Shown here piece by piece: positions 24,154-33,202 of a stretch of 64,000 nt of DNA. The stretch comes from Micromonospora sp. NBC_01813 (lineage in GTDB: Bacteria > Actinomycetota > Actinomycetes > Mycobacteriales > Micromonosporaceae), in the NCBI RefSeq assembly GCF_035917335.1, contig NZ_CP109067.1, forward strand, positions 2,541,001 to 2,605,000, written 5' to 3'. The stretch's first letter is position 1; each line of letters opens with the position of its first letter. The notes below the pieces were generated by a model. That model searched no databases. It had not been told where the DNA came from and saw only the letters and a list, made by a program, of their open reading frames with translations. The position numbers were made by a program, and so were the translations under genes.

Positions 24154-26703
24154 GTGTCTCTCGGCCTGGGCGAAATCACCACGCAGGCGCACGGCCTGAT
24201 AAGCGTCGGCGACCTGCCCGCGGCGCGAAATCTGCTCGCCGGCGCGCTGGCCGACACCGACCCACGCCCGACCCACGCCACCGCCGAGCACGCCGACGCC
24301 GCCGGCCTACTGGCCCGGGTCATGGTGGCGCTCGGTGAGCCGTCCGGGGCCCGCGCCTGGGCGGCGTACGCGTACTCGGCGACCCGGCGCATGCACGGCG
24401 TGACCGACGAACGCACCATCGGCGCGGCCGCCACCCTCGCCGCGGTCCTGCACCGGGTCGGCAGCCACGCCCGCGCGGCGCACCTGTACCGCGAAGTGAT
24501 CGACGAGCTCTGCGCGATCGACGGGCCGGAGTCGCTGCGGGTCCTCGCCGCGCACGCCGACCTGGCCACCGTGGAGTTCGCCCGCGGCCAGTGCGACATC
24601 GCCCGGGACCGGTTGGAGGACGCCTGGGAACTGCACCGCGAGGTGTACGGCGAGGGGCACCCGGCGGGCATCAAGATGCTCGCCCGGCTCGGCGCCATGC
24701 AGCGCGACTGCGGTCGACTCACCGAGTCCGACGTCAGCCTCTCGGTCGCCATCGACCTGTGCCGCACCCAGCTGCCGACCGACCACCCGCTGGTCGGCCA
24801 GGTGGTCGCCCTCGCCGAATCGTCGGCCGACCCGGCACACCGCTGCGGTGACGACGGGACCGGCGATCCCGATCCGGCCGGCCGCCCCGACGGCGCCCCC
24901 GGCCCGAACGGCGGCGACGGCCCGAACGGCGACGGCAAGCCGACGGCGCACGGCCCCGAGTACCGCCATCCCGGACACCCTGCCGGCAGCCATTCCGCGT
25001 CGCAGACCGCCGCGCCGATCCCCCGGGTGCCGGCAGAGCAGTCGTTCCAGTTCCCCTACCCCGGCCCGGTGACCGGGACGGCCATCGGTGGCGACCCGCA
25101 CCTCAACGGGGGCCCGAACGGCGCGAACGGAGGCCACGGCACCTCCGGCAGTGCTCCAACTGGCGGCGACGATCCGCCCGCCGACGGCGGGTGGCCGACC
25201 GGGCAGGCCGACACGTCGACGGAGCCGCCGTGGGCCGAGCCCGGGTGGATCGATCCAGAACCACCGACGACCGAGCTGGCCGACCCGAATCTGGCGGCAA
25301 CCCTCTGGTCCGAACAGGTCTACCCGCCCGGCCCACAGCTCGGCGCCCGGCACCGCGTCGACCCGCCCTGGTTGGGCATGCCGGCTCCGCCGGAGCCACT
25401 ACCCGAGTTGGATGCCGGCGAGCCATGGGCCGAGCGTGGCTGGATCGAGCGGGATCCGCCCAGTTCCGACCGGGACGACCCACTCTGGTCGCCCAGCGGC
25501 TGGCTGGCCGAGCCCGACCAGCTGACCGGGCCGTCGCCAGCGGGCGACGAAGGGCAGGCCGGTACGTCCGAGAACGGGCGCGCCACCATCCCGCCGCCGC
25601 GAGTGCCGGTCGACATCCCGCCGACCGCGCCGACCGCGCCGACCGCGCCGACCGCCGATACGGACGGCAAGCCCACCAACTGGCTGTTCGACGAGCCGTG
25701 GTGGCCGCCGGACGTAGCCGACGACGATGATCCACCGTTCGCGGCAGGCCCGAACGAAACCGACTCGATCAGCCCGTTCGGGCCGGTGCGGTACCGGGCG
25801 ACCCGCCCCAGCTCCGACCCGGCGTCGCCCGACGACCAGCCGCCCGGCGACGCCTCGCCGGCACCGGCCGATCCCGACGAGCCACCGACCGGGCCGTTTC
25901 CGCCCGACCTACCGGCGTTCGTGCCCAACCCGCGGGCCCCCTCTTCCGCCGGCCACCATGCCGCGCCGAGCGCCACGACCGACGCCGGGCCGGACACCGC
26001 CACCGCCGGCTGGCCGGCCGACGCCACCACGGACACCGAACCAGTCGCCCCGGCGGCCCAGGCGCAGCGAATCGGCACCACCGGCTGGCCGGCGGAGCCG
26101 GCCGGCAACGGTCGGGCGTCCGCCGGGACGCTGTCGCGACTTCCCCGCCGGGAGGTCAGCCGGATGCCGGACCGGCGGCGACGGCTGCCGGTACGGCGGG
26201 AACGCGGCGAACTGGTGCCGGTCCCCCGGCCGACGCCGACGGTCTCCCGGCCACGGGCGCCGATGCTCGTCTTCACCGGTGCGGTGGTCGTGCTGCTCGG
26301 CGCCGCTGCGGTCGTCGCCGGGGTGAGCCTGGTCGGTGACACCTCGGCCGGCCCGGCGGCGCTGCCGAGCGCCGCCGCGACGCCGCAGCCACCGGCCAGT
26401 CCGACGCCGCCACCGGCGGCACCCGGCAGCCCGCCGAGCGACGTCGGCCTGCAGGACAACCGGGACAGTGTCACGCTGAGCTGGGTCTACCCGGTCGGCG
26501 CCGAGGGTCAGGTGCTCATCTCGGGAGGCAGCAGCGACCAGGAGCCGAGAGCCTTCATGCAGTTGCCGCCCGGCGCGACCAGCTTCATCGCATACGGGCT
26601 GGACCAGTCGATCGACTACTGCTTCACCGTCGCGGTCGTCTACTCGGCCGACCTCATCGGGCAGGCCGAGCCGGTCTGCACGGACCGCACCCCGGCGCAG
26701 TGA
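24154..26703 (+). CDS. Large TPR protein with disordered region, one membrane segment and C-terminal FN3-like domain
   Basis: An 849-residue protein. Residues 1-215 are helical repeats of TPR type (ARNLLAGALADTD, GSHARAAHLYREVIDEL, GQCDIARDRLEDAWELHREVYGEGHP). Residues about 225-690 are low-complexity Pro/Gly/Asp-rich with recurring PWAEPGWIDPEPP-like units. At about 702-728 there is one membrane segment (LVFTGAVVVLLGAAAVVAG), followed by a Pro-rich spacer and a fibronectin-III-like domain (about 755-849: SVTLSWVYPVG, FIAYGLDQSIDYCFTVAVVY). The topology suggests a cytoplasmic TPR sensor joined to an extracytoplasmic FN3 domain. Start GTG 24154 has no clear Shine-Dalgarno. It is convergent with the kinase gene, 4 bp apart. 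Confidence 0.75.
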   Translation: MSLGLGEITTQAHGLISVGDLPAARNLLAGALADTDPRPTHATAEHADAAGLLARVMVALGEPSGARAWAAYAYSATRRMHGVTDERTIGAAATLAAVLHRVGSHARAAHLYREVIDELCAIDGPESLRVLAAHADLATVEFARGQCDIARDRLEDAWELHREVYGEGHPAGIKMLARLGAMQRDCGRLTESDVSLSVAIDLCRTQLPTDHPLVGQVVALAESSADPAHRCGDDGTGDPDPAGRPDGAPGPNGGDGPNGDGKPTAHGPEYRHPGHPAGSHSASQTAAPIPRVPAEQSFQFPYPGPVTGTAIGGDPHLNGGPNGANGGHGTSGSAPTGGDDPPADGGWPTGQADTSTEPPWAEPGWIDPEPPTTELADPNLAATLWSEQVYPPGPQLGARHRVDPPWLGMPAPPEPLPELDAGEPWAERGWIERDPPSSDRDDPLWSPSGWLAEPDQLTGPSPAGDEGQAGTSENGRATIPPPRVPVDIPPTAPTAPTAPTADTDGKPTNWLFDEPWWPPDVADDDDPPFAAGPNETDSISPFGPVRYRATRPSSDPASPDDQPPGDASPAPADPDEPPTGPFPPDLPAFVPNPRAPSSAGHHAAPSATTDAGPDTATAGWPADATTDTEPVAPAAQAQRIGTTGWPAEPAGNGRASAGTLSRLPRREVSRMPDRRRRLPVRRERGELVPVPRPTPTVSRPRAPMLVFTGAVVVLLGAAAVVAGVSLVGDTSAGPAALPSAAATPQPPASPTPPPAAPGSPPSDVGLQDNRDSVTLSWVYPVGAEGQVLISGGSSDQEPRAFMQLPPGATSFIAYGLDQSIDYCFTVAVVYSADLIGQAEPVCTDRTPAQ

Positions 26704-26707
26704 CGGA

Positions 26708-28222
26708 TCACTCGCCGTCCACCGGGTCGGCGTCCGGGTCGGCCTCGACCTCACCGGCCGGAAACCGGACCTGTGCCCAGAGTCCCCGGCCGGCGAGCGG
26801 CCGGTCGATGCCCAACTCGGCGACGAGCGGCTCGGCGTCGGCCAACTCGATGGTGCCGCTGTGGCGTCGAACCAGTTGCGCGACGATGGCCAGCCCCAGC
26901 CCGGCGCCGCCGGCGTCGCGGGCCCGTGCGTCGTCGAGCCGGGTGAACCGGTCGAAGACCCGCATGCGGTCGGCAGCGGGGATCCCCGGGCCGTCGTCGA
27001 CCACCAGGAGTTCGTGCCACCGGTCCGCACCCGTCCGGGCGGTGACCAGCACCTCGCTGTGCGCGTGCCGGACCGCGTTGTCGAGCAGATTCGCCAGCAC
27101 CCGGACCAGGGCGTCCGGGTCGCCCTCGATCCACAGCGGCTCAGCCGGTGGCACCACCCGTACCGGTGGCCGGGGGTAGCGGGCCGTCACCGACGCGATC
27201 AACTCGCCGAGCTCGACCGGGCCGATCGCGCCGAGCAGAGCACCGCGATCCCCAGTCTGCTCCTGATCGGCGCGGGCCAGCAGCAGCAGATCGTCGACCA
27301 GCCGGGCAAGCCGCTGGCTGTCCGCGAGCAGGTTCCCGGCGACAGCCGCCCAGTCCGCCCGCTCGCCGAGCCGCTGCGCCACCTCCAACTCGGTCCGCAG
27401 GTTCGTCAGTGGGCTGCGCAACTCATGGGCGGCGTCGGCGACGAACGCCCGCTGGCGGACCCGGGCCGCCTCCTGCCGGTCCAGCATGTCGTTGAGAGTG
27501 ACTGCCAACCGGTGGATCTCGTCGCCGCCGTCCGGCACCGGTAGGTGACCCGCCTGATCGCCGCCGGTGATCTCGACGGCGCCGGCCCGCAGGCGCTCGA
27601 CCGGCCGCAGCGCCGCTCCGACGGCCCGCCAGACGACGACGGCCACCCCGGCCACCAGCAGCGGAAAGGCGAGCAGCACGCTCACCCGGACCAGGGCGAT
27701 GCTGCGGCTGATGTCCGCCATCGACCGGGCCACCAGCACGAACCGCTGGTCTGCCGGGTCGCCGGTGGTCACCAGGATGACCCGCACCGGACCGCGCATG
27801 CCGAGGCGGTCCCCAGAGATGATGAGCGCGCCGCCCGGGTCTGCGGCGAGGTGGGCGCGCTCGTCCGCGTACAGCATCGGAACGAGCCGGTCGGCGCCGA
27901 TCGACGCCGCGCTCACCCGGCCCTGCCCGTCGACCACCTGGACGCGGACGTCGTCGCCGGCGACCGGCATTGGATCCGGCAGCGCGCCGACGGCCGCCAA
28001 CTGGACTATCGCATCCCCGGTGGTACGGGCGTCGGCCTCGGCGCTGCGTTCGAGCGCGAACGCCAGCGCGGCGGTGAGCCCGATACCACCGGCGGCGAGA
28101 CCGGCGGCGAGACCGAGCACGCTGATCACGGTCAGCCGGGTACGCAGCCGCAGCCGCCCCCGCAGGGCGGCGGGCCAGGCTGGTCGCCGTGCCGGTGGTG
28201 CTGGCCGCCCGGTCACGCGCAC
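26708..28222 (-). CDS. Two-component sensor histidine kinase (HAMP type)
   Basis: A 504-residue membrane kinase with TM1 at about 35-57, an extracytoplasmic sensor of about 120 residues, TM2 at about 178-200 (VSVLLAFPLLVAGVAVVVWRAV), HAMP (LRPVERLRAGAVEI), the H box FVADAAHELRSPLTNLR, the N box LLDNAVRHA, and the G boxes VVDDGPGIP and GGAGLGLAIV. GTG 28222 overlaps the response-regulator stop by 10 bp. It forms an operon with the OmpR-type regulator and is divergent from the exported LolA-like protein. Confidence 0.93.
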   Translation of the reverse strand: MRVTGRPAPPARRPAWPAALRGRLRLRTRLTVISVLGLAAGLAAGGIGLTAALAFALERSAEADARTTGDAIVQLAAVGALPDPMPVAGDDVRVQVVDGQGRVSAASIGADRLVPMLYADERAHLAADPGGALIISGDRLGMRGPVRVILVTTGDPADQRFVLVARSMADISRSIALVRVSVLLAFPLLVAGVAVVVWRAVGAALRPVERLRAGAVEITGGDQAGHLPVPDGGDEIHRLAVTLNDMLDRQEAARVRQRAFVADAAHELRSPLTNLRTELEVAQRLGERADWAAVAGNLLADSQRLARLVDDLLLLARADQEQTGDRGALLGAIGPVELGELIASVTARYPRPPVRVVPPAEPLWIEGDPDALVRVLANLLDNAVRHAHSEVLVTARTGADRWHELLVVDDGPGIPAADRMRVFDRFTRLDDARARDAGGAGLGLAIVAQLVRRHSGTIELADAEPLVAELGIDRPLAGRGLWAQVRFPAGEVEADPDADPVDGE

Positions 28223-28869
28223 AGCCGGTAGCCGGCGCCCCGGACGGTCTCCAGCCGCTCACGGCCGATCTTGCGCCGCAGATACCCGACGTAGACCTCG
28301 ACGGCGTTCGGCGCGGTGTCGACGCTGGCGTCCCAGACGTGGTCGAGCAGCTCGATCTTGGAGACCACCTCGCCGGCGCGGCGCATCAGGTACTCCAGCA
28401 GGGCGTACTCCCGGGCGGTGAGGGCGATCTCAGTGTCGGCGCGGGTGACCTTGCGGCGCGCCGGGTCGAGACTGAGGTCACCGACGGTGAGTACGGCGGG
28501 CCGCTGCGGGGCGCCCCGACGCAGCAGTGCGCGCAGCCGGGCCAGCAGCACCACGTACGAGAAGGGTTTCGTCAGGTAGTCGTCGGCGCCGCAGTCGAGT
28601 CCGTCCGCCTGATCGTATTCTCCGTCCTTCGCTGACAGGATGAGCACCGGAAGCCAGTTCTCCTCCGCCCGCAGCTGGCGCACCACCCGGTAACCGGACA
28701 ATCCGGGCAACATCACGTCCAGGATCATCGCGTCGTAGCCGCCATGTCTGGCCAGATCCAGCCCGTGTGGGCCGGTCGCCGCCAGGTCGACGGCGAACCC
28801 CTCCTCCTGCAGCCCCCGCCGCAGGGCGTCAGCCAGCCGAGCTTCGTCCTCCACCACCAGCACCCGCAC
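28213..28869 (-). CDS. OmpR-family response regulator
   Basis: A 218-residue regulator with receiver domain 1-115 (acidic VEDE, phospho-acceptor Asp51 in ILDVMLPG, Lys in LTKPFS) and an OmpR-type winged helix at about 125-218 (LTAREYALLEYLMRRAGEVVSK, VGYLRRKIG, TVRGAGYRL). It is the first gene of the two-component operon. The exported protein at 29007 starts 138 bp away in the opposite direction and may be a target. Confidence 0.95.
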   Translation of the reverse strand: MRVLVVEDEARLADALRRGLQEEGFAVDLAATGPHGLDLARHGGYDAMILDVMLPGLSGYRVVRQLRAEENWLPVLILSAKDGEYDQADGLDCGADDYLTKPFSYVVLLARLRALLRRGAPQRPAVLTVGDLSLDPARRKVTRADTEIALTAREYALLEYLMRRAGEVVSKIELLDHVWDASVDTAPNAVEVYVGYLRRKIGRERLETVRGAGYRLCA

Positions 28870-29006
28870 CGGTCAAGGGTGCCACCATCGGGCCCCGGTA
28901 CGCCGTACCGTTGACGTCGACGCTGAGCGCGCTCTCAGCTTGCCGGTCCGCTCTCAGCTCCGTCACAGCCCGGCCGGCGCAGCATTGGTGACAGGAGGTG
29001 CCGAAG

Positions 29007-30194
29007 ATGTCGGTATTCACATCCCGGCCAGCGATGCGCTGGCTGGTCCCCACCGCCGCGGCCGCGGTGCTCATCGGTGGTGGCGCGGCGATCGGCGCGC
29101 TCGCCGCGTCCGCCGATCCGGTGCTGCCCCCGCGCAGCGCGGAGCAACTGCTGGTGGACCTGCAGACGGCCGAGGTGGACGGTATGTCCGGGACCGTCGT
29201 GCACCGCGCCGAGCTCGGCCTGCCCACGGCGCTGACCCTCGCCGGAAAGGTCGGGGCCGGTGAGGGACTCGGCTCGCTCATCGACGGTACGCAGACCCTG
29301 CGGGTCTGGTACGCCGGACCGGACCAGGCCCGGCTGGCGCTGGTCCGCACCCTCGGCGAGACCGACGTGATCCGCAACGGGCGCGACGTGTGGGTCTGGT
29401 CGAGTCAGCAGCAGGGAGCGACCCACTTCACCCTGCCCGAGGGCGACGACACCGGCGCTGAGGTGACCCCGGAGGCGTACGTCACGCCACAGGCGGCGGC
29501 CGATCAGGCGCTGGCGGCGATCGACGAGAGCACCGAGGTGTCGGTGGGACGGTCGGCGGAGATCGCCGGACGGACCGCGTACGAGCTGATCCTCACCCCC
29601 CGCGCCGAGGAGTCGCTGGTTGGCGAGATCCGGATCGCGATCGACTCGGTCGAGTACGTGCCGCTGCGCTTCGCGGTCTACCCGGCCGGTGCGGACCGGG
29701 CCGCAGTCGAGACCTCGTTCACCCAGGTCAGCTTCGAACGGCCGGACGCGGAGCAGTTCGTCTTCAACCCGCCACCGGGCACCACGGTGACCGAAGCCGG
29801 CGAGGGCGACGGACCGGACGGGATCGGGCGGCGACCGGACGGTACGCGACCGGACGCCGACCAGGACGCCACCGCGATGGAGGAGTTCACGAAGAGCTGG
29901 GCCGACAGTGACGACGCGGTCCGCACCGTCGGCAGCGGCTGGGCCAGTGTGCTGGTCGTGACGCCGCCGGCTGAGGTCACCGACGGCGCGCCGGAGGCAG
30001 CCGCCGGCGACTCACCCACCGCCGCCGAAGCCCTGGACCTACTCGGCGACCTGCCGGAGGTCAGCGGCACCTGGGGCAGCGGACGGTTGCTCTCCAGTAC
30101 GCTGCTCACCGTGCTGGTCACCGACGACGGCCGGGTCTTCGCCGGAGCGGTGGCTGCGGAACGGCTGTACGAGGTGGCCACCGAAACCCGCTGA
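29007..30194 (+). CDS. Exported LolA/RseB-like protein
   Basis: A 395-residue protein with an N-terminal membrane segment (WLVPTAAAAVLIGGGAAIGALAA) and an extracytoplasmic domain resembling LolA/RseB-type lipoprotein-sorting folds (SAEQLLVDLQTAEVDGMSGTVVHRAEL, YELILTPRAEESLVGEIRIAID, RFAVYPAGA, QFVFNPPPGTTV), followed by an acidic linker and a C-terminal domain. No lipobox Cys is present, so the N-terminal helix may remain as an anchor. AGGAGG lies 8 nt before ATG 29007. Position opposite a two-component operon suggests a role in envelope sensing. Confidence 0.75.
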   Translation: MSVFTSRPAMRWLVPTAAAAVLIGGGAAIGALAASADPVLPPRSAEQLLVDLQTAEVDGMSGTVVHRAELGLPTALTLAGKVGAGEGLGSLIDGTQTLRVWYAGPDQARLALVRTLGETDVIRNGRDVWVWSSQQQGATHFTLPEGDDTGAEVTPEAYVTPQAAADQALAAIDESTEVSVGRSAEIAGRTAYELILTPRAEESLVGEIRIAIDSVEYVPLRFAVYPAGADRAAVETSFTQVSFERPDAEQFVFNPPPGTTVTEAGEGDGPDGIGRRPDGTRPDADQDATAMEEFTKSWADSDDAVRTVGSGWASVLVVTPPAEVTDGAPEAAAGDSPTAAEALDLLGDLPEVSGTWGSGRLLSSTLLTVLVTDDGRVFAGAVAAERLYEVATETR

Positions 30195-30207
30195 CTTTAC
30201 CGGTCCA

Positions 30208-30249
30208 CTACCGGCGTCGACGCCTTTGCCGAGGCATCGACGCCGGTAG
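30208..30249 (+). terminator. Intrinsic terminator
   Basis: Stem CTACCGGCGTCGA / TCGACGCCGGTAG (13 bp) continued by GCCT/AGGC after one mismatch, 13 bp past the stop of the LolA-like gene. Confidence 0.8.
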
Positions 30250-30294
30250 TGTCATTCGGGGCGGAAACGGCCGTTGGCCGCGGACGGAAGATCA

Positions 30295-30333
30295 CTTAAC
30301 CGGTTGCGTGGCCGGGACGCATAGGTCTACTCT
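30295..30333 (+). promoter_or_regulatory. Candidate mannanase promoter with CTTAACCGGTT operator
   Basis: CTTAACCGGTTG (30295-30306) matches 11 of 12 positions of the left part of the perfect palindrome at 33364-33377. It overlaps a possible -35 box TTGCGT (30304-30309), spaced 18 bp from TACTCT (30328-30333). A LacI-type repressor binding here would block the -35 region. The promoter is weakly scored. Confidence 0.45.
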
Positions 30334-30365
30334 GATGCCTGCGCGAAGGGCCGGGTAGTTGCTGA

Positions 30366-30436
30366 CACCGGGCTGACCACGTCAGCCGGTGCGCCGTCTC
30401 CCCCGTGACTGTTTCACGGGGCCTCTACCCGAGGTA
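30366..30436 (+). promoter_or_regulatory. Structured 5' leader of the mannanase mRNA
   Basis: Three consecutive hairpins precede the start codon: CACCGGGCTGAC/GTCAGCCGGTG (30366-30391, one bulge), CCCCGTGA/TCACGGGG (30401-30421), and CCTCTACCCGAGG (30422-30434), whose right arm holds the ribosome site GAGG. The last could mask the Shine-Dalgarno. I know of no named riboswitch with this layout. Confidence 0.4.
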
Positions 30437-30440
30437 GGTC

Positions 30441-31844
30441 ATGAAGACACGTCTCAGCGTCGCGGCCGCGACGCTCATCGCGCTAATCGCCTCCGTCGTG
30501 GTGCTCGCCCAGCCCGCGTACGCCGCCGTCGGACTGCACGTCAGCGGCGGTCGGCTGGTCGAGGCGAACGGCACTCCGCTCGTCCTGCGCGGGGTCAACC
30601 ACGCGCACACCTGGTACGCCAGCCAGACCAGCTCCTTCGCCAACATCAAATCGCTGGGCGCGAACTCGGTGCGGGTGGTGCTGAGCAACGGGCACCGGTG
30701 GACCCGCAACGACGCCAACGACGTCCGTAACGTCATCTCGCTGTGCAAGGTGAACCGGTTGATCTGCGTGCTGGAGGTGCACGACACCACCGGGTACGGC
30801 GAGGAAGCCGCCGCGGCCACCCTGGCATCGGCCACCGACTACTGGATCAGCCTGGCCAGCGTGCTGCGCGGCGAAGAGAACTACGTGATCATCAACATCG
30901 GCAACGAGCCGTTCGGCAACAGCGGCTACCAGAACTGGGCCAGCCACACCAGCAGTGCCATCCAGCGGTTGCGCGGCGCCGGCTTCGAGCACGCGATCAT
31001 GGTCGACGCGCCGAACTGGGGCCAGGACTGGACCTTCACCATGCGCGACAACGCGCAGTCGGTGTGGAACGCCGACCCGGCCCGCAACCTGATCTTCTCG
31101 GTCCACATGTACGGGGTGTTCGACACCGCCGCCGAGATCAGCGACTACCTGGGCCGGTTCCGGTCGGCGAACCTGCCGATCGTGGTGGGCGAGTTCGGGC
31201 ACAACCACTCCGACGGAAACCCGGACGAGGACTCGATCCTGTCGTACACCCAGCAGCATGGCATCGGGTGGCTCGGCTGGTCCTGGAGCGGCAACAGCGG
31301 CGGCGTCGAGTACCTCGACCTGGTGAGCAACTTCAACGTCAACAGTCTCACCTCGTGGGGCCAGCGGCTGTTCAACGGCACCAACGGCATCCGCCAGACG
31401 GCCCGGGAAGCGACCATCTTCAGCAGCGCCACACCAACCACCGCACCACCGACCACAGCACCACCGACGACCGCACCGCCCACCACCGCACCACCGACCA
31501 CGGCACCACCGACCACCGCACCACCGACCACCGCACCACCGACCGGCGCCTGCAGCGCGACCTATGCGATCGTCGGCCAGTGGCAGGGCGGGTTCCAGGG
31601 CGACGTCCGGGTCACCGCCGGCAGTGCCGCGCTGCGCGGTTGGCGGGTGAGCTGGACCCTCGCCAGCGGGCAGTCGGTCAGCCAGGCGTGGAACGCGACG
31701 GTGAGCAGCAGCGGATCCCAGGTGACCGCGACCAACGTCAGCTACAACGGCAACGTCGCCGCCGGGCAGAGCGCGACGTTCGGATTCATCGGCAGTTGGA
31801 GCGGCACCAACCCGGTCCCGTCGCTGACCTGCACCGCGCTGTAG
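30441..31844 (+). CDS. Secreted endo-beta-1,4-mannanase, GH5 (subfamily 8-like), with C-terminal CBM2
   Basis: A 467-residue secreted enzyme. The signal peptide ends AQPAYA at residue 28. The GH5 catalytic domain (29-328) follows Streptomyces ManA closely (GLHVSGGRLVEANG, RGVNHAHTWY, ICVLEVHDTTGYG). The acid/base is Glu156 in INIGNEPFG and the nucleophile Glu251 in VVGEFG. A (PTTAPP)n linker at about 331-367 leads to a family 2 carbohydrate-binding module (GQWQGGFQGDVRVTAGS, WNATVSSSG). It should hydrolyse mannans at plant-biomass surfaces. It has its own promoter region and leader and is not in an operon. Confidence 0.93.
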   Translation: MKTRLSVAAATLIALIASVVVLAQPAYAAVGLHVSGGRLVEANGTPLVLRGVNHAHTWYASQTSSFANIKSLGANSVRVVLSNGHRWTRNDANDVRNVISLCKVNRLICVLEVHDTTGYGEEAAAATLASATDYWISLASVLRGEENYVIINIGNEPFGNSGYQNWASHTSSAIQRLRGAGFEHAIMVDAPNWGQDWTFTMRDNAQSVWNADPARNLIFSVHMYGVFDTAAEISDYLGRFRSANLPIVVGEFGHNHSDGNPDEDSILSYTQQHGIGWLGWSWSGNSGGVEYLDLVSNFNVNSLTSWGQRLFNGTNGIRQTAREATIFSSATPTTAPPTTAPPTTAPPTTAPPTTAPPTTAPPTTAPPTGACSATYAIVGQWQGGFQGDVRVTAGSAALRGWRVSWTLASGQSVSQAWNATVSSSGSQVTATNVSYNGNVAAGQSATFGFIGSWSGTNPVPSLTCTAL

Positions 31845-32001
31845 CCGCTGGCCCGCAGGGTATGACCGCTGGCCCGCAGGTGTGACCGGTGGCCGGGCGG
31901 GTATTCCGTCCGGCCACCGGGTGGCCCGGCCCGCGTACCGCTGTCGCGGGCACCGACCACCCCGGTGGCCGCAGGAAGTTTGCTACTACCTGGAGGTTAC
32001 G

Positions 32002-32442
32002 GTGAGCGAAGGTCCTCGTCTGCGGGTGGGCGCGTACGCAGTGGTCGTCCGCGATCAGGCAGTACTGCTGAGCCGGTTGTCCGAGGCGTCCCCGGTGTTC
32101 ACTCCTGGTGCCTGGCATCTGCCGGGAGGCGGCCTCGAGCCGGGCGAGCAGCCCGGCGACGCGCTGGCCCGCGAGCTACAGGAGGAAGCCGGCCTCGACG
32201 TGATGTCGTCGCAACTACTGGACGTACGGTCGTACTCCGCCCATCGCAACGGCACCGACTGGCATGTGGTCGGCCTGCTGCACCGGGCCGAGGTCGGATC
32301 GGGCGAACCGGTCATCACCGAGGTCGGTGGCAGCGCGGACGCCATCCGGTGGGTGCCGATCGAGGAGATCGACGAACTGCGGTTGTCTCCGCCCACCGCC
32401 GACGGGCTGCGGATGCTCGACCTGCTGAGGGTGCCGGCGTGA
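32002..32442 (+). CDS. Nudix hydrolase
   Basis: A 146-residue Nudix protein with a perfect Nudix box, GGLEPGEQPGDALARELQEE followed by AGL, after PGAWHLPGG. Start GTG 32002 has GGAGG 6 nt upstream. The family cleaves nucleoside diphosphates linked to other groups; the substrate is unknown. The stop is 31 bp from the convergent DedA stop. Confidence 0.92.
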   Translation: MSEGPRLRVGAYAVVVRDQAVLLSRLSEASPVFTPGAWHLPGGGLEPGEQPGDALARELQEEAGLDVMSSQLLDVRSYSAHRNGTDWHVVGLLHRAEVGSGEPVITEVGGSADAIRWVPIEEIDELRLSPPTADGLRMLDLLRVPA

Positions 32443-32473
32443 CGACCCGGCCCGGCGGGTAGCCCCGTCCCGG

Positions 32474-33163
32474 TCATGTGTCGCAGCGCCGCCCGCCGGT
32501 CCGGGTGTCCCCGGGCCGGCGGGCGCCCGCCGGTTCACCGTCGGCCGACCCGGGAGTGCATTCGCGCCGGGCCGACCGCACCCGCCAGAGGACGAACGCG
32601 CCGATCACCAGCACCGCCACCCCGACCGCGGCCGCCCGACCGGCCACGTCCTCGATCGCGGCGTACGAGCTACCGGCCAGATAGCCGATCAGGACGGTGC
32701 CGAAGCCCCAGATCAACCCGCCGGCCACGTTGTAGAGAAAGAACCTCCGGTACGGCATGTGTGACGCGCCGGCCAGCGCCGGCATCACGGCGTGGAAGAA
32801 CGTGACGAACCGACCGACGAAGACGGCCACGCCGCCCCGGGTGGCCAACTGGTCCTGGGCCCGCTGCATCCAGGTCTGGCGCCGACGCAGAAACGGCAAC
32901 CGCAGCAACCGTGGCCCGAGCGCCCGACCGATGAGATAGCTGGCGGTGTCACCGGCGATCGCCGCGGTGATGACGACGACCGTGATCCCGGGCAGCGAGA
33001 TGATGCCGAGGCTGGCGGCCACCCCGCCGAGGATCGCGGCGGTCTCGCCGGGGAACACGAACCCCACGAAGAGCGCGTCCTCGGCGAAGACCAACAACCA
33101 GACCAGCAGGTAGATCAGGGTGCCGTCCAACGACAGCAGATGGTCAAGCCAGTCAGTCAGCAC
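32474..33163 (-). CDS. DedA-family (SNARE-associated) membrane protein
   Basis: A 229-residue polytopic membrane protein. DedA signatures are AEDALFVGFVFPGETAAILGG, GRFVTFFHAVMPALAGASHMPYRRFF and YNVAGGLIWGFGTVLIGYLAG. Members act as lipid scramblases or transporters, for example of undecaprenyl phosphate. The GTG 33163 ribosome site (GGGGGG) lies in one arm of a CCCCCCGC/GCGGGGGG inverted repeat (33171-33188), which could reduce initiation. Confidence 0.9.
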   Translation of the reverse strand: MLTDWLDHLLSLDGTLIYLLVWLLVFAEDALFVGFVFPGETAAILGGVAASLGIISLPGITVVVITAAIAGDTASYLIGRALGPRLLRLPFLRRRQTWMQRAQDQLATRGGVAVFVGRFVTFFHAVMPALAGASHMPYRRFFLYNVAGGLIWGFGTVLIGYLAGSSYAAIEDVAGRAAAVGVAVLVIGAFVLWRVRSARRECTPGSADGEPAGARRPGDTRTGGRRCDT

Positions 33164-33202
33164 AACGCGCCCCCCGCTCGCGGGGGGCTGCGACAGTTGA
33201 AG

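Noticed and set aside
31430-31545. Short direct repeats in the mannanase gene considered as a CRISPR or minisatellite
   Set aside because: They encode the (PTTAPP)n linker; there are no spacers, and the same type of linker occurs in the LPMO gene at 62910-63015. No CRISPR array or cas gene is present in the window.
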